From SAR116 cluster bacterium AG-325-I21 (GTDB lineage Bacteria > Pseudomonadota > Alphaproteobacteria > Puniceispirillales > Puniceispirillaceae): a DNA stretch of 57,179 bases. Within the stretch, counting starts at the first letter, position 1; each line of letters opens with the position of its first letter. Shown in pieces: positions 1 to 9,319 of the stretch. The stretch is from the NCBI GenBank assembly GCA_003282865.1, contig QBYK01000009.1:1-57179 (forward strand), written 5' to 3'. A model generated the notes under the pieces. The model had not been told where the DNA came from. It worked only from the letters and a program-made list of their open reading frames with translations, and did no database searches. The translations under genes were made by a program, and so were the position numbers.

Positions 1-2
1 GT

Positions 3-1826
3 TTTGCTGAGGTGGGTGATGAAGGAATGGTGCTTCAAGCAAGGCTGGTCGCGAGAGCAAAGTCCTCGGACGTGACGCTTATTGGCCCAAACTCGATGGG
101 CGTGGTGAATGTGGACAATGGATTTATGTGCACAACCAATGCTGCTTTCAAGGCTGAAGGACATTTGCTTGGGCGGTTGGCTGTTCTGTCACATAGCGGA
201 AGTTTAATTGGCACTTTGATCTCACGTGGTCAGGCACGTAATATCGGGTTTTCAAAATTGATATCACTTGGTAATGAAGCTCAGTTTTGTGTTGGATCAG
301 TTGGCTTAACGTTAGTTGACGATCAAAAAATTGATGGATTTGTTTTATTTTTAGAGACCATTCGCAACCCCAGAAAATTTGCTGAGTTCTCAGCTGCTGC
401 AAGACGGTTAGGTAAACCAGTTGTTGCCTATATGCTTGGCAAATCTAAAGAGGGACAAGCGCTTGCAGTTTCGCACACAGGTGCAATGACTGGTGAAGCT
501 GATGCTATCAGCGCGTTTCTGGCTTATAATGATATCGCGGAGGTTCGCCAGTTTGATGCTTTGTTGGAGGCACCGGCATTGCTGAATAAGAGGGTGCAGC
601 TTGGCCAGCGTCCGCACCGTGCAACCGTGGTCACTACAACAGGTGGTGGTGGTGCTATGGTGGTTGATCAATTATGTGTGCGGGGAGTTGAGGTAGCCGA
701 ATTAAGTGCGAACTCCAAATCCTTTTTTCAAAATAATAACATCCCGCATGGCAGCGGTAAGCTTATCGATGTGACTCTAGCAGGTGCTCGATATGATGTG
801 ATGAAAAAAGCTATCGTCCAACTAATTAATGACCCAGCTTCCGGATTGATTGTTGTTGCTATTGGATCATCAGCACAATTTAACCCGGAATTGGCTGTGA
901 AGCCAATTATTGACGCGGTAGATGAAAATCCAGGATGTGCGCCGATTGTAGCGTTTCCTCTACCCGTAGCTCAGGACTCGATAAAGATGTTGGAGGCAGC
1001 AAATATTCCTTGTTTCTCTAGTGTGGAAAGTTGTGCGGATAGTGTTTCTTTATTTTTTATGGCGGATGGCGAGCCAGCAGATAAAACACTTGAAGGTGAA
1101 TACGATGAAGTGGCTATCAATTACACTCTAAATCATCAAATTACGTTAGGGAAGGTTGATGATGGTGGCACGTTAAACGAAGTTGCCAGCAATGCTGTTT
1201 TTACCAAACTTGGAATTAAGGGTCCAAAGCAACTTTTTATTCCACTACGTGATGAAGACCCGCAAATATATAATGACCATAGGTTAAGCTACCCGCTCGT
1301 CGCTAAGCTTGTGTCAAAAGACCTTCCGCACAAATCTGAGTACGGAGCAATTACGCTAGAAATTTCTGATTCTGTGACACTTGCGCGTGTAGTAAACAAA
1401 ATGAAAGAAAGAGTCCAAAGTCTTGTGCCAGAAGCTCGCATTGATGGTGTGTTGCTGCAAGAAATGGCTATTGGCCTTGGTGAGGCATTGATTGGGCTTC
1501 GATATGACAATCTTGTCGGGCCGATCATTACTGTTGGTGCTGGTGGCATCCTTGCTGAAATTTATAAAGATGTTTGCCATCGACCTGCACCTGTTAACGC
1601 TGAGACAGCTCGCCAAATGATTGCTGAGGTGAAGGGTTTTGCATACCTTCGAGGTTATCGGGGGCTGCCAAAAGGGGATCTGGAAGCCCTTGCTAAATCG
1701 ATAGAAGCACTATCTCAACTTGGAAATAATGAACGAATTTCCGAAGCGGAAATCAATCCAGTGCTTGTTTGTAAAGAGGGTGTTCTAATGCTCGACGCAT
1801 TGATCCGTATTGCGCCAAACACATAG
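3..1826 (+). CDS. Acyl-CoA/acetate-CoA ligase, NDP-forming, 5' truncated by window edge
   Basis: The frame is open to the left edge, so the true start lies outside; the GTG at 12 is only the first start-like codon inside. The visible part begins within the CoA-binding Rossmann domain (IGPNSMGVVN), continues into the succinyl-CoA-ligase-like domain with SHTGAMTGE, whose His is probably the phosphorylated one, and ends in an ATP-grasp domain (PHKSEYGAITLEI, then GPIITVGAGGILAE and EINPVLV). This order is that of single-chain ADP-forming acyl-CoA synthetases of about 700 residues, so roughly 100 residues are missing. The enzyme makes an acyl-CoA from a carboxylate, CoA and ATP, or the reverse. 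The acyl substrate cannot be read from the sequence. It converges on the next gene. Confidence 0.88.
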   Translation, partial: FAEVGDEGMVLQARLVARAKSSDVTLIGPNSMGVVNVDNGFMCTTNAAFKAEGHLLGRLAVLSHSGSLIGTLISRGQARNIGFSKLISLGNEAQFCVGSVGLTLVDDQKIDGFVLFLETIRNPRKFAEFSAAARRLGKPVVAYMLGKSKEGQALAVSHTGAMTGEADAISAFLAYNDIAEVRQFDALLEAPALLNKRVQLGQRPHRATVVTTTGGGGAMVVDQLCVRGVEVAELSANSKSFFQNNNIPHGSGKLIDVTLAGARYDVMKKAIVQLINDPASGLIVVAIGSSAQFNPELAVKPIIDAVDENPGCAPIVAFPLPVAQDSIKMLEAANIPCFSSVESCADSVSLFFMADGEPADKTLEGEYDEVAINYTLNHQITLGKVDDGGTLNEVASNAVFTKLGIKGPKQLFIPLRDEDPQIYNDHRLSYPLVAKLVSKDLPHKSEYGAITLEISDSVTLARVVNKMKERVQSLVPEARIDGVLLQEMAIGLGEALIGLRYDNLVGPIITVGAGGILAEIYKDVCHRPAPVNAETARQMIAEVKGFAYLRGYRGLPKGDLEALAKSIEALSQLGNNERISEAEINPVLVCKEGVLMLDALIRIAPNT

Positions 1827-1921
1827 GGTGTTTTGCGTCATTTGGACAATAATGCAAAAAGGCTTAATTTGGATTATGCCAAATCCTTGATGATAGTTGT
1901 TTCATAATCCATTTGGTTGTC

Positions 1922-3175
1922 TCATTGTGGTGATGGCGCTTCATCATCCATAAAATAACGAAGGCTCTTTTCAATTAATGCCTCATCTTGATTGATTCTC
2001 ATTTTCTTTTGCTCCTCGCGCTGGCGCAAGCGATGGGCATACCCGTCGGGTAGGTAAGAAAATGGATCATCTAGACCAAGGACATAAGCGGCATGCGCCG
2101 GCCAATCAGAATTCCACATTAACTCACGCGCCAACGCGATCATGTCTGAGTCACCGGACTGCAAAATATCTTCAGCCTGTTGCGCTTCCGTTATACCGCC
2201 AACCGCAATGGTGCCAACATTTGCCTGCCTTCGAATCCGCCCAGAAAAGCTGGCTTGGTAAGCTGGAATGCGCGGAACCATTGGCATATTGCTTTTTCCA
2301 GCGATGCCGCCTGATGATACGTCAATCATATCAATGCCTACATCGCGAAGGGCTTTGGCTAGTGCAACCGCCTCACTCAATGTCCAGCTTCCCCCCTGGC
2401 TATCAACCGCGGAAAGCCGAAAAAAAACAGGATGTTGCTTGGGCCATAGGTCGCGGACTGCACTTGCAACTTCAATTGCAAACCTCATCCGATTTTCAAG
2501 CGAGCCACCATAAGAGTCTTGGCGCTGATTTGATGTAGACGACAAGAATTGGTGAATAAGATAGCCATGTGCGCCATGGATTTCTGCAATTTCATATCCG
2601 GCATCAATACTAAGTTTTGTTGCAGTCCGAAAATCATTTATGACTTGGTTGATATCAGCTTGATCCATTTCTTTGTGCGGGATCGGTCGAGGCGGACTGA
2701 TCTTTGCGGTTGGGGTCATTACCTGCCATGGAGGCAAACCGTTTGCGGCATCAGTCTCGTCAAGCGGCCGCCAATCCTCCATCGCGCCATGGCAGGATCC
2801 CTTGCGACCTGAGTGGCCCAGTTGAATTGCTGGTGTGGCACCATGCCTTTTGATCATATCTGTAAGAGTGCGATAGGCAGCAACATGGTTATTATTGTAG
2901 AGGCCAGCGCAAGCATGAGTTTTACGACCATTTGGTTCGACCGCTGTTTCTTCACCGAATACAATGCCGCAGCCGCCGATTGCAAGCCTGCCAAGATGCA
3001 TCATATGCCAATCATTCGGGCCACCATCATTTGATAGATACTGACACATGGGCGAGGCAATGATCCGATTTCGAATAGTTAACTCACGGATTTTTTTAGG
3101 TGTAAATAACAAGGGTGTGGTTTTAGTGGTTTTGGTACCAGATGATGTCACAATGGTGGTTCCCGATATGAGCAA
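1922..3175 (-). CDS. Old Yellow Enzyme family NADH:flavin oxidoreductase (YqjM-like)
   Basis: An FMN-dependent TIM-barrel ene-reductase. Seen: the entry strand LFTPKKIRELTIRNR, SPMCQY with the Cys typical of YqjM-type enzymes near residue 44, QLGHSGRK near 118, the catalytic HGAHGYL motif followed by FLSSTSNQRQDSYGGSLENR, and a C-terminal GGI/ALAREL phosphate-binding part. Length (417) is slightly above the usual 360-400 because of a Ser/Thr-rich N-terminus. The start is uncertain: 3175 is a TTG, and a GTG at 3151 would give a more typical N-terminus. Such proteins reduce activated alkenes or take part in degradation of unusual carbon compounds. No operon partner; it stands alone between convergent and divergent neighbours. 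Confidence 0.88.
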   Translation of the reverse strand: MLISGTTIVTSSGTKTTKTTPLLFTPKKIRELTIRNRIIASPMCQYLSNDGGPNDWHMMHLGRLAIGGCGIVFGEETAVEPNGRKTHACAGLYNNNHVAAYRTLTDMIKRHGATPAIQLGHSGRKGSCHGAMEDWRPLDETDAANGLPPWQVMTPTAKISPPRPIPHKEMDQADINQVINDFRTATKLSIDAGYEIAEIHGAHGYLIHQFLSSTSNQRQDSYGGSLENRMRFAIEVASAVRDLWPKQHPVFFRLSAVDSQGGSWTLSEAVALAKALRDVGIDMIDVSSGGIAGKSNMPMVPRIPAYQASFSGRIRRQANVGTIAVGGITEAQQAEDILQSGDSDMIALARELMWNSDWPAHAAYVLGLDDPFSYLPDGYAHRLRQREEQKKMRINQDEALIEKSLRYFMDDEAPSPQ

Positions 3176-3348
3176 TCAATGAATGAAATATAGACATTTC
3201 ATTTAATTTTGCTAGTAAAGCGGCTATTTGCAACCTTATTTCAGGTAAATAACAACGAAAAATGAAAAGCAATGAATACTCTTTGCTGATATTTAGCCTG
3301 ACACGATGATTTAAAACCTCACTCATTGAGATCCATGGAGAGAACAAA

Positions 3349-3738
3349 ATGACAAAAGCGTTGAAAAGCTTGGAAAAGTCCTATTTGCGGATTACGGTCC
3401 AGGACTCGCCACTCCATGGGTTGGGTGTTTTTGCATGTGTAGATTTTGCAAAAGACAGTGTCATCGAGAGGTGTTTTTATCTCGTCATGGATGATGATGA
3501 TTTGCAAGAAATCAACCGGTTAAATGATTATTTGTTCACCAGTCCGGATGTTAAAAGCGACTATCTTTGTGTTTTGGGATACGGCATGATTTACAATCAT
3601 GGGACGCCACCCAATGCGGAATGGCAGATTGCCGATGATGACAATCGTTTCATTGAATTCACTGCGCTTCAAAATATTCGCGCGGGTGATGAGATTTTGC
3701 ATGATTACGGCGAGGATTATTGGAATAGCCGCAAATAG
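3349..3738 (+). CDS. Small SET-domain protein (predicted lysine methyltransferase)
   Basis: A 129-residue protein made of little more than a SET domain. Seen: HGLGVFA (residues 23-29) for the SAM-binding entry, YNHG (82-85) for the NH pseudoknot motif, and DEILHDYGEDYW (114-125) for the catalytic ELxxDY-like motif. A good ribosome site (GGAGA) lies just before the ATG. SET proteins transfer a methyl group from SAM to lysine; in bacteria the targets are mostly unknown. It ends five bases from the stop of the convergent metallo-hydrolase gene. No histone-like target lies nearby. The fold assignment is strong, the substrate is unknown. Confidence 0.85.
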   Translation: MTKALKSLEKSYLRITVQDSPLHGLGVFACVDFAKDSVIERCFYLVMDDDDLQEINRLNDYLFTSPDVKSDYLCVLGYGMIYNHGTPPNAEWQIADDDNRFIEFTALQNIRAGDEILHDYGEDYWNSRK

Positions 3739-3742
3739 GCGG

Positions 3743-4555
3743 CTAGTTTTTTGGTGGTTCGTCCAATCGAACCATCAGTCCACCTTGACCCTCGACGGCC
3801 GGATATTTTTCCATTACTCTTGGGTCATGCCCCGGAATGATATGAGAAAGGCTTGGAGCCGTTTTTTTTAATTTGTCGAAACTTTCCATCATTTCGCCAA
3901 CATGAAAGGCGATAGTAAATGGCCGGTAGCTTTCCATATGCTCATAATAATGGCTGGCATCAGAGGCCAGCACCACCCAGCCGCGTTTGGTGTGAACTGA
4001 CACAAATTGCAGTCCCGCTGAGTGGCCACCAGTGCAGTGAAGGCGCAATCCGGCTGATAACTGGTCATCGCCCTTGTAGAATGTAACCTTTTGTTCGTAA
4101 TTTAGACGCACAATGCCGCAAACATCATCAATCTCGAATGCGTGCTGCAATTGCGGGTATCGCATATAGCGACCAGTGGCAAATTGCAGTTCTTGTTCTT
4201 GCAAATGAAATTGTGCATTTGGGAAACGGTCAAAATTACCCGAGTGATCATAGTGAAGATGTGTCAGAATTACATCATCTACTTGATTGGCAGAAACCCC
4301 AAATTCAGCCATTGTTAGCACTGGGCATTGGATAAAATCACGGTTCCGTTTTTCCGCCATTTCGGAAGTAAAACCTGTATCAATCACAGCAATATGATTA
4401 TCTGATTTAGCCAGCCAAATGAAATAATCCATGGGCATTGGTCCGTCATGCGGATCGCCACCAATAAAATGCTCGGTGCGTGAAGCTTCGCGTGAAGCGT
4501 AGCGAATGGCATAAAGTTCATAGGTAGGAATATTGGCTGGGTTGGCGCTAGGCAT
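3743..4555 (-). CDS. Metallo-beta-lactamase-fold hydrolase, N-acyl-homoserine-lactonase-like
   Basis: Contains the full dizinc signature HLHYDHSG (His99, His101, Asp103, His104), a later GGHSAGLQF His, a bridging Asp in ASDASHYY and a final IPGHDP His. Length 270 and the layout (DTGF at 59-62, TPGH-like GGHSAG at about 176) match the AttM/AiiA-type lactonase family annotated as N-acyl homoserine lactonase family protein. Members open lactone rings, some of them quorum signals. No LuxI/LuxR gene is present here, so a role in catabolism of other lactones is equally likely. The start at 4555 has an AGGATAG ribosome site. Confidence 0.85.
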   Translation of the reverse strand: MPSANPANIPTYELYAIRYASREASRTEHFIGGDPHDGPMPMDYFIWLAKSDNHIAVIDTGFTSEMAEKRNRDFIQCPVLTMAEFGVSANQVDDVILTHLHYDHSGNFDRFPNAQFHLQEQELQFATGRYMRYPQLQHAFEIDDVCGIVRLNYEQKVTFYKGDDQLSAGLRLHCTGGHSAGLQFVSVHTKRGWVVLASDASHYYEHMESYRPFTIAFHVGEMMESFDKLKKTAPSLSHIIPGHDPRVMEKYPAVEGQGGLMVRLDEPPKN

Positions 4556-4842
4556 GGCAGCTATCCTGTTTAGTGATCGGCACGAATGTACGCAGCCTAG
4601 TTTGGCGCTGCTGATGATGTTGGCAACAAAAAAATTGAAATCATCCTTTTTACTGTGTTGTTGAAAAAAAAATTCGTGGATTTAAGTTAGGTTTTTGTCG
4701 GCAAAAGCATATTTTTTTGTCAAATTATCGTGCTATTCTGATGGCGTTGCTTGAACATTAGTTCGGAGTGTGAATGCTTTATCACATGGGTAGCGCGTTA
4801 AACGAGGGATATCATGATGACAATTTGCCAGGGTGGAGAAAT

Positions 4843-7182
4843 ATGAGCCTAACGAGTGCACATTGGGGGACCTATCACGCGCATGTCAAAAATGGTCGTT
4901 TAACCGGTCTTAGCCATTTTGCTGAAGACTCTGATCCGACGGAAATTGGCAAAGGCATAGTTGATGTAATTGATGATGACACGCGTATTTTGGGGCCAAT
5001 GATCCGAAAAAGCTGGCTTGACTTTGGACCTGGAAGTCATCCTGAGCGCCGCAGCTTGGACCCATTTGTCAGGGTAGATTGGGACACAGCAAATTCCATT
5101 GTTGCGGCAGAGTTAAACCGGGTAATCGAAGTTAATGGAAATGAGGCTATCTTTGCTGGATCCTATGGTTGGGCCAGCGCTGGCCGGTTTCACCATGCTC
5201 AAAGTCAGCTGCACCGGTTTTTGAACAGCATTGGCGGCTACACAAAGTCGGTAAATACCTACAGTTTTGCTGCTGCTGAGGTTATTATTCCGCATGTAAT
5301 CGGACATTTTCGTGATTATATTTACAATCAAACAAGCTGGAAATCGGTACGTGATGATTGCGAATTATTTGTAGCGTTCGGAGGCGTGCCGCTAAAAAAT
5401 GGACAGATTGGCCAGGGTGGCGTTGGCCGTCACATTCAAAAGGAGTCCATTTTGGCGGCGCGTAAGAATGGCGTTGATTTTATATCAATCTCCCCACTTC
5501 GTTCAGACATGATTGATGATGTTCAGGCTGAATGGTTGCAAATCCGCCCAAATAGTGATGTGGCGCTAATGATAGGTATTTGCTATGTGTTGCTCGATGA
5601 AGATTTGCAGGATCAGGCATTTCTTGATCGTTACTCAGTTGGATTTGAGAAATTTGCTGAGTATCTGATGGGATCAGCCGATGGCGTCGTGAAAGATGCT
5701 GCTTGGGCGGCAGAAATTTGTGACATTGATGCCGATGTGATTCGAGCGTTGGCCCACCGGATGGCTGGCGCAAGGACAATGCTGTCATTCAGTTGGTCGT
5801 TGACGCGACAAGCGCATGGCGAGCAACCTTTTTGGGCAGGTATTACTCTTGCGGCAATGCTTGGTCAAATAGGGTTGTCCGGGGGTGGTTTTGGGCTTGG
5901 GTATTCTGCAGTAAATACGGTTGGTAACGATATTAAGCGTTTGCCTGTTGCAGCGATGCCGCAAGGTAAAAATGCGGTAACCAGCTTTATCCCAGTGGCA
6001 CGTATTGCCGATATGCTACTTAATCCGGGTGATCATTTTGATTATAATGGCAAGGATTATCAGTATCCTGATATTAAAATTGTTTATTGGGCGGGGGGCA
6101 ACCCGTTCCATCATCATCAAGATTTGCAGCGGCTGTTAAAAGCCTGGCAAAAGCCGGAAACGGTAATTGCTCATGAATGGTGCTGGAATGCGCTGGCCAA
6201 ACATGCTGATATCGTTCTGCCATGTACGACAGCGTTGGAGCGCACTGATATTGCTATGTCGCCAGAGGACAATTATTTTGTGTCGATGCAGGCGGCAATT
6301 GCTCCAGTTGGGGATGCTCGCGATGATTTTGAAATTTTCCGAGGCATTGCAGCTCAATTGGGCAGTGAAGACGCGTTTACAGAAGGGCGTAGTGCTGAGG
6401 ATTGGCAACGTTGGCTATATGATGTAACTAAACAAGCATCTGCAGAGCAGGGCTATGAATTGCCACCCTATGACGCGTTTCGTGATAAAGGATGGTTTAA
6501 GCTGGAGCCGCCAAAGGGAGCGTATGTCATGCTTGCTGATTTCCGCGCTGATCCTGTGGCTAACCCGCTGGCCACACCAAGCGGAAAAATTGAAATTTAT
6601 TCAGATACGATCGAGCAATTCAACTATGATGATTGTGCCCCTCACCCTTGCTGGTTTGAACCGACAGAATGGCTTGGCAGTGCTGATCGGGGAACACGCC
6701 TCCACCTCATTGGCAATCAGCCAACTGCCCGTTTACACTCACAGCTTGATCACGGCAGTGTGAGTCGTGCTGCAAAAATTGGTGGGCATGAGCCCGTCAA
6801 AATAAATCGCGAAGATGCGATGGCCCGCGCTATTAAAGACGGTGATATTGTCCGTCTTTATAATAATCGTGGAGCTTGCCTTTGCGGCGCAATTGTTAGT
6901 GATGATGTTATGAAAGGCGTGGTGATTGTCAGCACTGGCGCTTGGTTTGACCATGATACAGGTAGGGCATCAGGTCTTACTTGCCGTCACGGTAACACTA
7001 ATGTTTTGACCCCCGATGTCGGGACATCAAAGCTGGCACAAGGTCCAGCAGCTCATTCCTGCCTTATCAATCTCGAAAAATGGACCAAAGGTGCCGTGCC
7101 AATGAATGCCCACCGACCTCCTGTTATTGAAGATCGGTTTACCATTAGTAATTTGTCAGATGGCAAAATGGGCCAACCATGA
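4843..7182 (+). CDS. Molybdopterin-dependent oxidoreductase, BisC/TorA-type
   Basis: A 779-residue enzyme of the DMSO/TMAO/biotin-sulfoxide reductase branch of the molybdopterin family. Seen: SHW-like AHWGTYHAHV at the N-terminus, YGWASAGRFHH (108-118), NTYSFAAAE with a Ser near 141 at the place of the Mo-ligating serine, AGGNPFHHHQD, and a C-terminal CRHGNTNVLTPDVGTS cofactor-cap motif. There is no N-terminal Cys cluster for Fe-S and no twin-arginine signal, so it should be cytoplasmic like BisC. The ATG at 4843 is preferred over an in-frame ATG at 4774 because GGAG precedes it and the family N-terminus begins here. Likely reaction: reduction of an S- or N-oxide. It is translationally coupled to the next gene (ATGA). 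Confidence 0.88.
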   Translation: MSLTSAHWGTYHAHVKNGRLTGLSHFAEDSDPTEIGKGIVDVIDDDTRILGPMIRKSWLDFGPGSHPERRSLDPFVRVDWDTANSIVAAELNRVIEVNGNEAIFAGSYGWASAGRFHHAQSQLHRFLNSIGGYTKSVNTYSFAAAEVIIPHVIGHFRDYIYNQTSWKSVRDDCELFVAFGGVPLKNGQIGQGGVGRHIQKESILAARKNGVDFISISPLRSDMIDDVQAEWLQIRPNSDVALMIGICYVLLDEDLQDQAFLDRYSVGFEKFAEYLMGSADGVVKDAAWAAEICDIDADVIRALAHRMAGARTMLSFSWSLTRQAHGEQPFWAGITLAAMLGQIGLSGGGFGLGYSAVNTVGNDIKRLPVAAMPQGKNAVTSFIPVARIADMLLNPGDHFDYNGKDYQYPDIKIVYWAGGNPFHHHQDLQRLLKAWQKPETVIAHEWCWNALAKHADIVLPCTTALERTDIAMSPEDNYFVSMQAAIAPVGDARDDFEIFRGIAAQLGSEDAFTEGRSAEDWQRWLYDVTKQASAEQGYELPPYDAFRDKGWFKLEPPKGAYVMLADFRADPVANPLATPSGKIEIYSDTIEQFNYDDCAPHPCWFEPTEWLGSADRGTRLHLIGNQPTARLHSQLDHGSVSRAAKIGGHEPVKINREDAMARAIKDGDIVRLYNNRGACLCGAIVSDDVMKGVVIVSTGAWFDHDTGRASGLTCRHGNTNVLTPDVGTSKLAQGPAAHSCLINLEKWTKGAVPMNAHRPPVIEDRFTISNLSDGKMGQP

Positions 7183-8024
7183 GTTGGAATGAATGGCGTT
7201 CACATGATTTGGAGGCTCAGTTCAATCCACGCACGGCTGTTGGCGTAGACGTAGCAACCGTTAGTCTCGATTTATGGGCTGCCGAGTCCAAAGCGCGCAA
7301 AGTTGAACTGACTGGAAGGTTTGATTTGCCTTATGGTTCGCATAAGCTGATGAGGTTTGATCTGCATCTCGGTGCTGCAAACAAGCCCATTATCATCAAT
7401 ATCCATGGTGGCTATTGGCGGGCTCTTGATAAGGCTGACGTCAATCATCACATGGCCGATCTTGCAAAAACCGGCTTTGGACTGGTGAATATAAATTACC
7501 CTTTATGTCCCGAAGTGAGTTTAACTCAGATAATAGAGCATCTCAATCATGGCGTAGAAGAAGTACTAAAAAGTCTTGATGATGCTGAGCAACAGCAGCC
7601 AATTATTCTGATGGGTCATTCGGCTGGCGCGCATATTGCGCTTCATCTTTCTAATAATTCAAATTTGAAAGATCGTCTGGTCGGCGTCGTCGGTCTTTCA
7701 GGCATTTATGAAACTGAACTGGTGCGAGAATTAAGCGTCAATGAGGATGTGCGCCTGACCGAGGCCGAGGCTGAAAGATGGAATTGCTTAACCCACATGC
7801 CATTGTTAGGCCCGGCTTATTATATCGCTGTTGGGGGCGGTGAGCCATCTGGTTGGATTGACCAATCATGGGTGATGGCGAGCGCGTTGTGCCAACGGGG
7901 TGACCCGACAAAGTTTCATGTATGCCGTGGTTTGCATCATTTCAATTTGGTTGATTGCATTTCGGATGGTGCGCAACAAGATGGTAAAAGACTGCATGAG
8001 TGGATGCTGAGTTTATATTGTTAA
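7179..8024 (+). CDS. Alpha/beta hydrolase, arylformamidase (kynurenine formamidase)-like
   Basis: Serine hydrolase with HGGYW (76-80, oxyanion hole) and nucleophile elbow GHSAGAH (Ser148), plus the final His in LHHFNLVD. The HGGYW form is typical of the arylformamidase-like branch, but no tryptophan catabolic genes accompany it, so the substrate is open. The start codon overlaps the stop of the molybdoenzyme by four bases, so the two are co-translated and probably act on related compounds. It converges on the kinase-like gene, with stop codons overlapping by four bases. Confidence 0.85.
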   Translation: MSWNEWRSHDLEAQFNPRTAVGVDVATVSLDLWAAESKARKVELTGRFDLPYGSHKLMRFDLHLGAANKPIIINIHGGYWRALDKADVNHHMADLAKTGFGLVNINYPLCPEVSLTQIIEHLNHGVEEVLKSLDDAEQQQPIILMGHSAGAHIALHLSNNSNLKDRLVGVVGLSGIYETELVRELSVNEDVRLTEAEAERWNCLTHMPLLGPAYYIAVGGGEPSGWIDQSWVMASALCQRGDPTKFHVCRGLHHFNLVDCISDGAQQDGKRLHEWMLSLYC

Positions 8025-9094
8025 CGGTTTGATGACAAATATTGCGAGAGAACATTGGCACCAAGCTCCGCGACGAGCTTTGCTTGGGACCCTACTGAAG
8101 CCGCGTTATTTGCCGAGGCATTACCATCAAGGTGACGCTTCAGCACACCTTGCAAAATAGCGGCAAAACGGAAGCACTGAAACGCGATAAGCGCATCCCA
8201 ATTATCTGGACGTTGAAGGCCGGTTTCCTCGCAAAAGGCATCAACTAGCTGGGTCTCTTCAGGAATGCCAAGGTTGGCTCTATCTATACCGCCAAGCCCA
8301 CCAATTGGCCAACCCGAGTCCATCCGGAGCATGGCGCACCAATAGCTAAGATCAACGAAGGTTGGACCCAGCGTGCTCAATTCCCAATCAATTAATGCAG
8401 CAATATCGATCAAATTGCAGATCAAAAGATTATCTAATCGAAAATCACCATGAATAACGCAAAGTCCAGGAAGCTCGGTTACGAGGCAGGCCGGTAATTG
8501 TTTTAGCAAAAATTCCATTGCCGGGATTGTTTCGGTTTCACAGGCACGATATTGGCGTGTCCATGTTCTTAGTTGGCGTTGAAGATAGCCTGATGGCTTA
8601 CCAAATTCTTGAAGGGCAAGCGAAAATGGATCAAGCTTGGCTAGGGCCGCTAGGATTCTGATTTGGCCAAAAAACAGGGTGCTTCGATTGGCCTTATTAT
8701 ATCCATCGAGGATGGGGCTGAAGATGGTTTTGCCGTCGACCTCACGCATAATAAAAAACTTCATGCCAATAATTTGTGGATCATCACACAAAGCAATCAT
8801 GTCAGGAACCGGTACAGCGCTTGATCCTAATGCTTTCATTATACGATATTCTCGATCAACCGCATGTGCAGATTTGAGTAATACGCCGATCGGCTGAGTC
8901 CGAAGAACGAACCGGCCAACCTTGCCACCATGGTTGGTCTGAAGCCGATAAGTGGGGTTGGACTGGCCGGTAGCAAATTTGCTAAGGCTGATGGGAGTGC
9001 CGATATGCGGAGCCGCTTGTTGTAACCAATCTGCCAGCGGTTCAATGATGGTTTTTTCGGCAGTGATGTCCTCGTTACTGTCGTTTTCTGACAT
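8021..9094 (-). CDS. APH-like phosphotransferase family protein (ACAD10/11- and LvaA-like)
   Basis: Aminoglycoside-phosphotransferase fold: ATP-site strand GRFVLRTQPIG (60-70), catalytic loop HGDFRLDN (215-222, Asp217 and Asn222) and metal site IDWE (235-238). This branch is the one fused to or adjacent to acyl-CoA dehydrogenases and is known for phosphorylating 4-hydroxyacyl-CoA. It is divergent from an SDR, acyl-CoA dehydrogenase and CoA-ligase operon. The gene set equals LvaA, D, C and E of the levulinate pathway. No small LvaB-like partner was found beside it. A plain antibiotic kinase is unlikely in this context. Confidence 0.85.
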   Translation of the reverse strand: MSENDSNEDITAEKTIIEPLADWLQQAAPHIGTPISLSKFATGQSNPTYRLQTNHGGKVGRFVLRTQPIGVLLKSAHAVDREYRIMKALGSSAVPVPDMIALCDDPQIIGMKFFIMREVDGKTIFSPILDGYNKANRSTLFFGQIRILAALAKLDPFSLALQEFGKPSGYLQRQLRTWTRQYRACETETIPAMEFLLKQLPACLVTELPGLCVIHGDFRLDNLLICNLIDIAALIDWELSTLGPTFVDLSYWCAMLRMDSGWPIGGLGGIDRANLGIPEETQLVDAFCEETGLQRPDNWDALIAFQCFRFAAILQGVLKRHLDGNASANNAASVGSQAKLVAELGANVLSQYLSSNR

Positions 9095-9319
9095 GGAAAT
9101 TGCCTTACTTTACCATCGATATTGACTCAAACAACAAATAGCAGTCCTGAGTTGGCCAATCATGGCAAGATTGTTTTGACCATCTTGGCCCAGCTAGCGT
9201 AAGTTTACTATGCAGTTTCAGGTGTTGGAACAAAAAAGACATACGGAATAAATGCGCATGGGGCGTAAATGGCGCGCAAAGATTCTGCCCTGCAATGATT
9301 TTGGTTTCGGAGGAATTGC

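Noticed and set aside
3743-4555. Quorum-quenching role stated as fact
   Set aside because: The fold is clear but no quorum genes are in the window; lactone specificity cannot be read.
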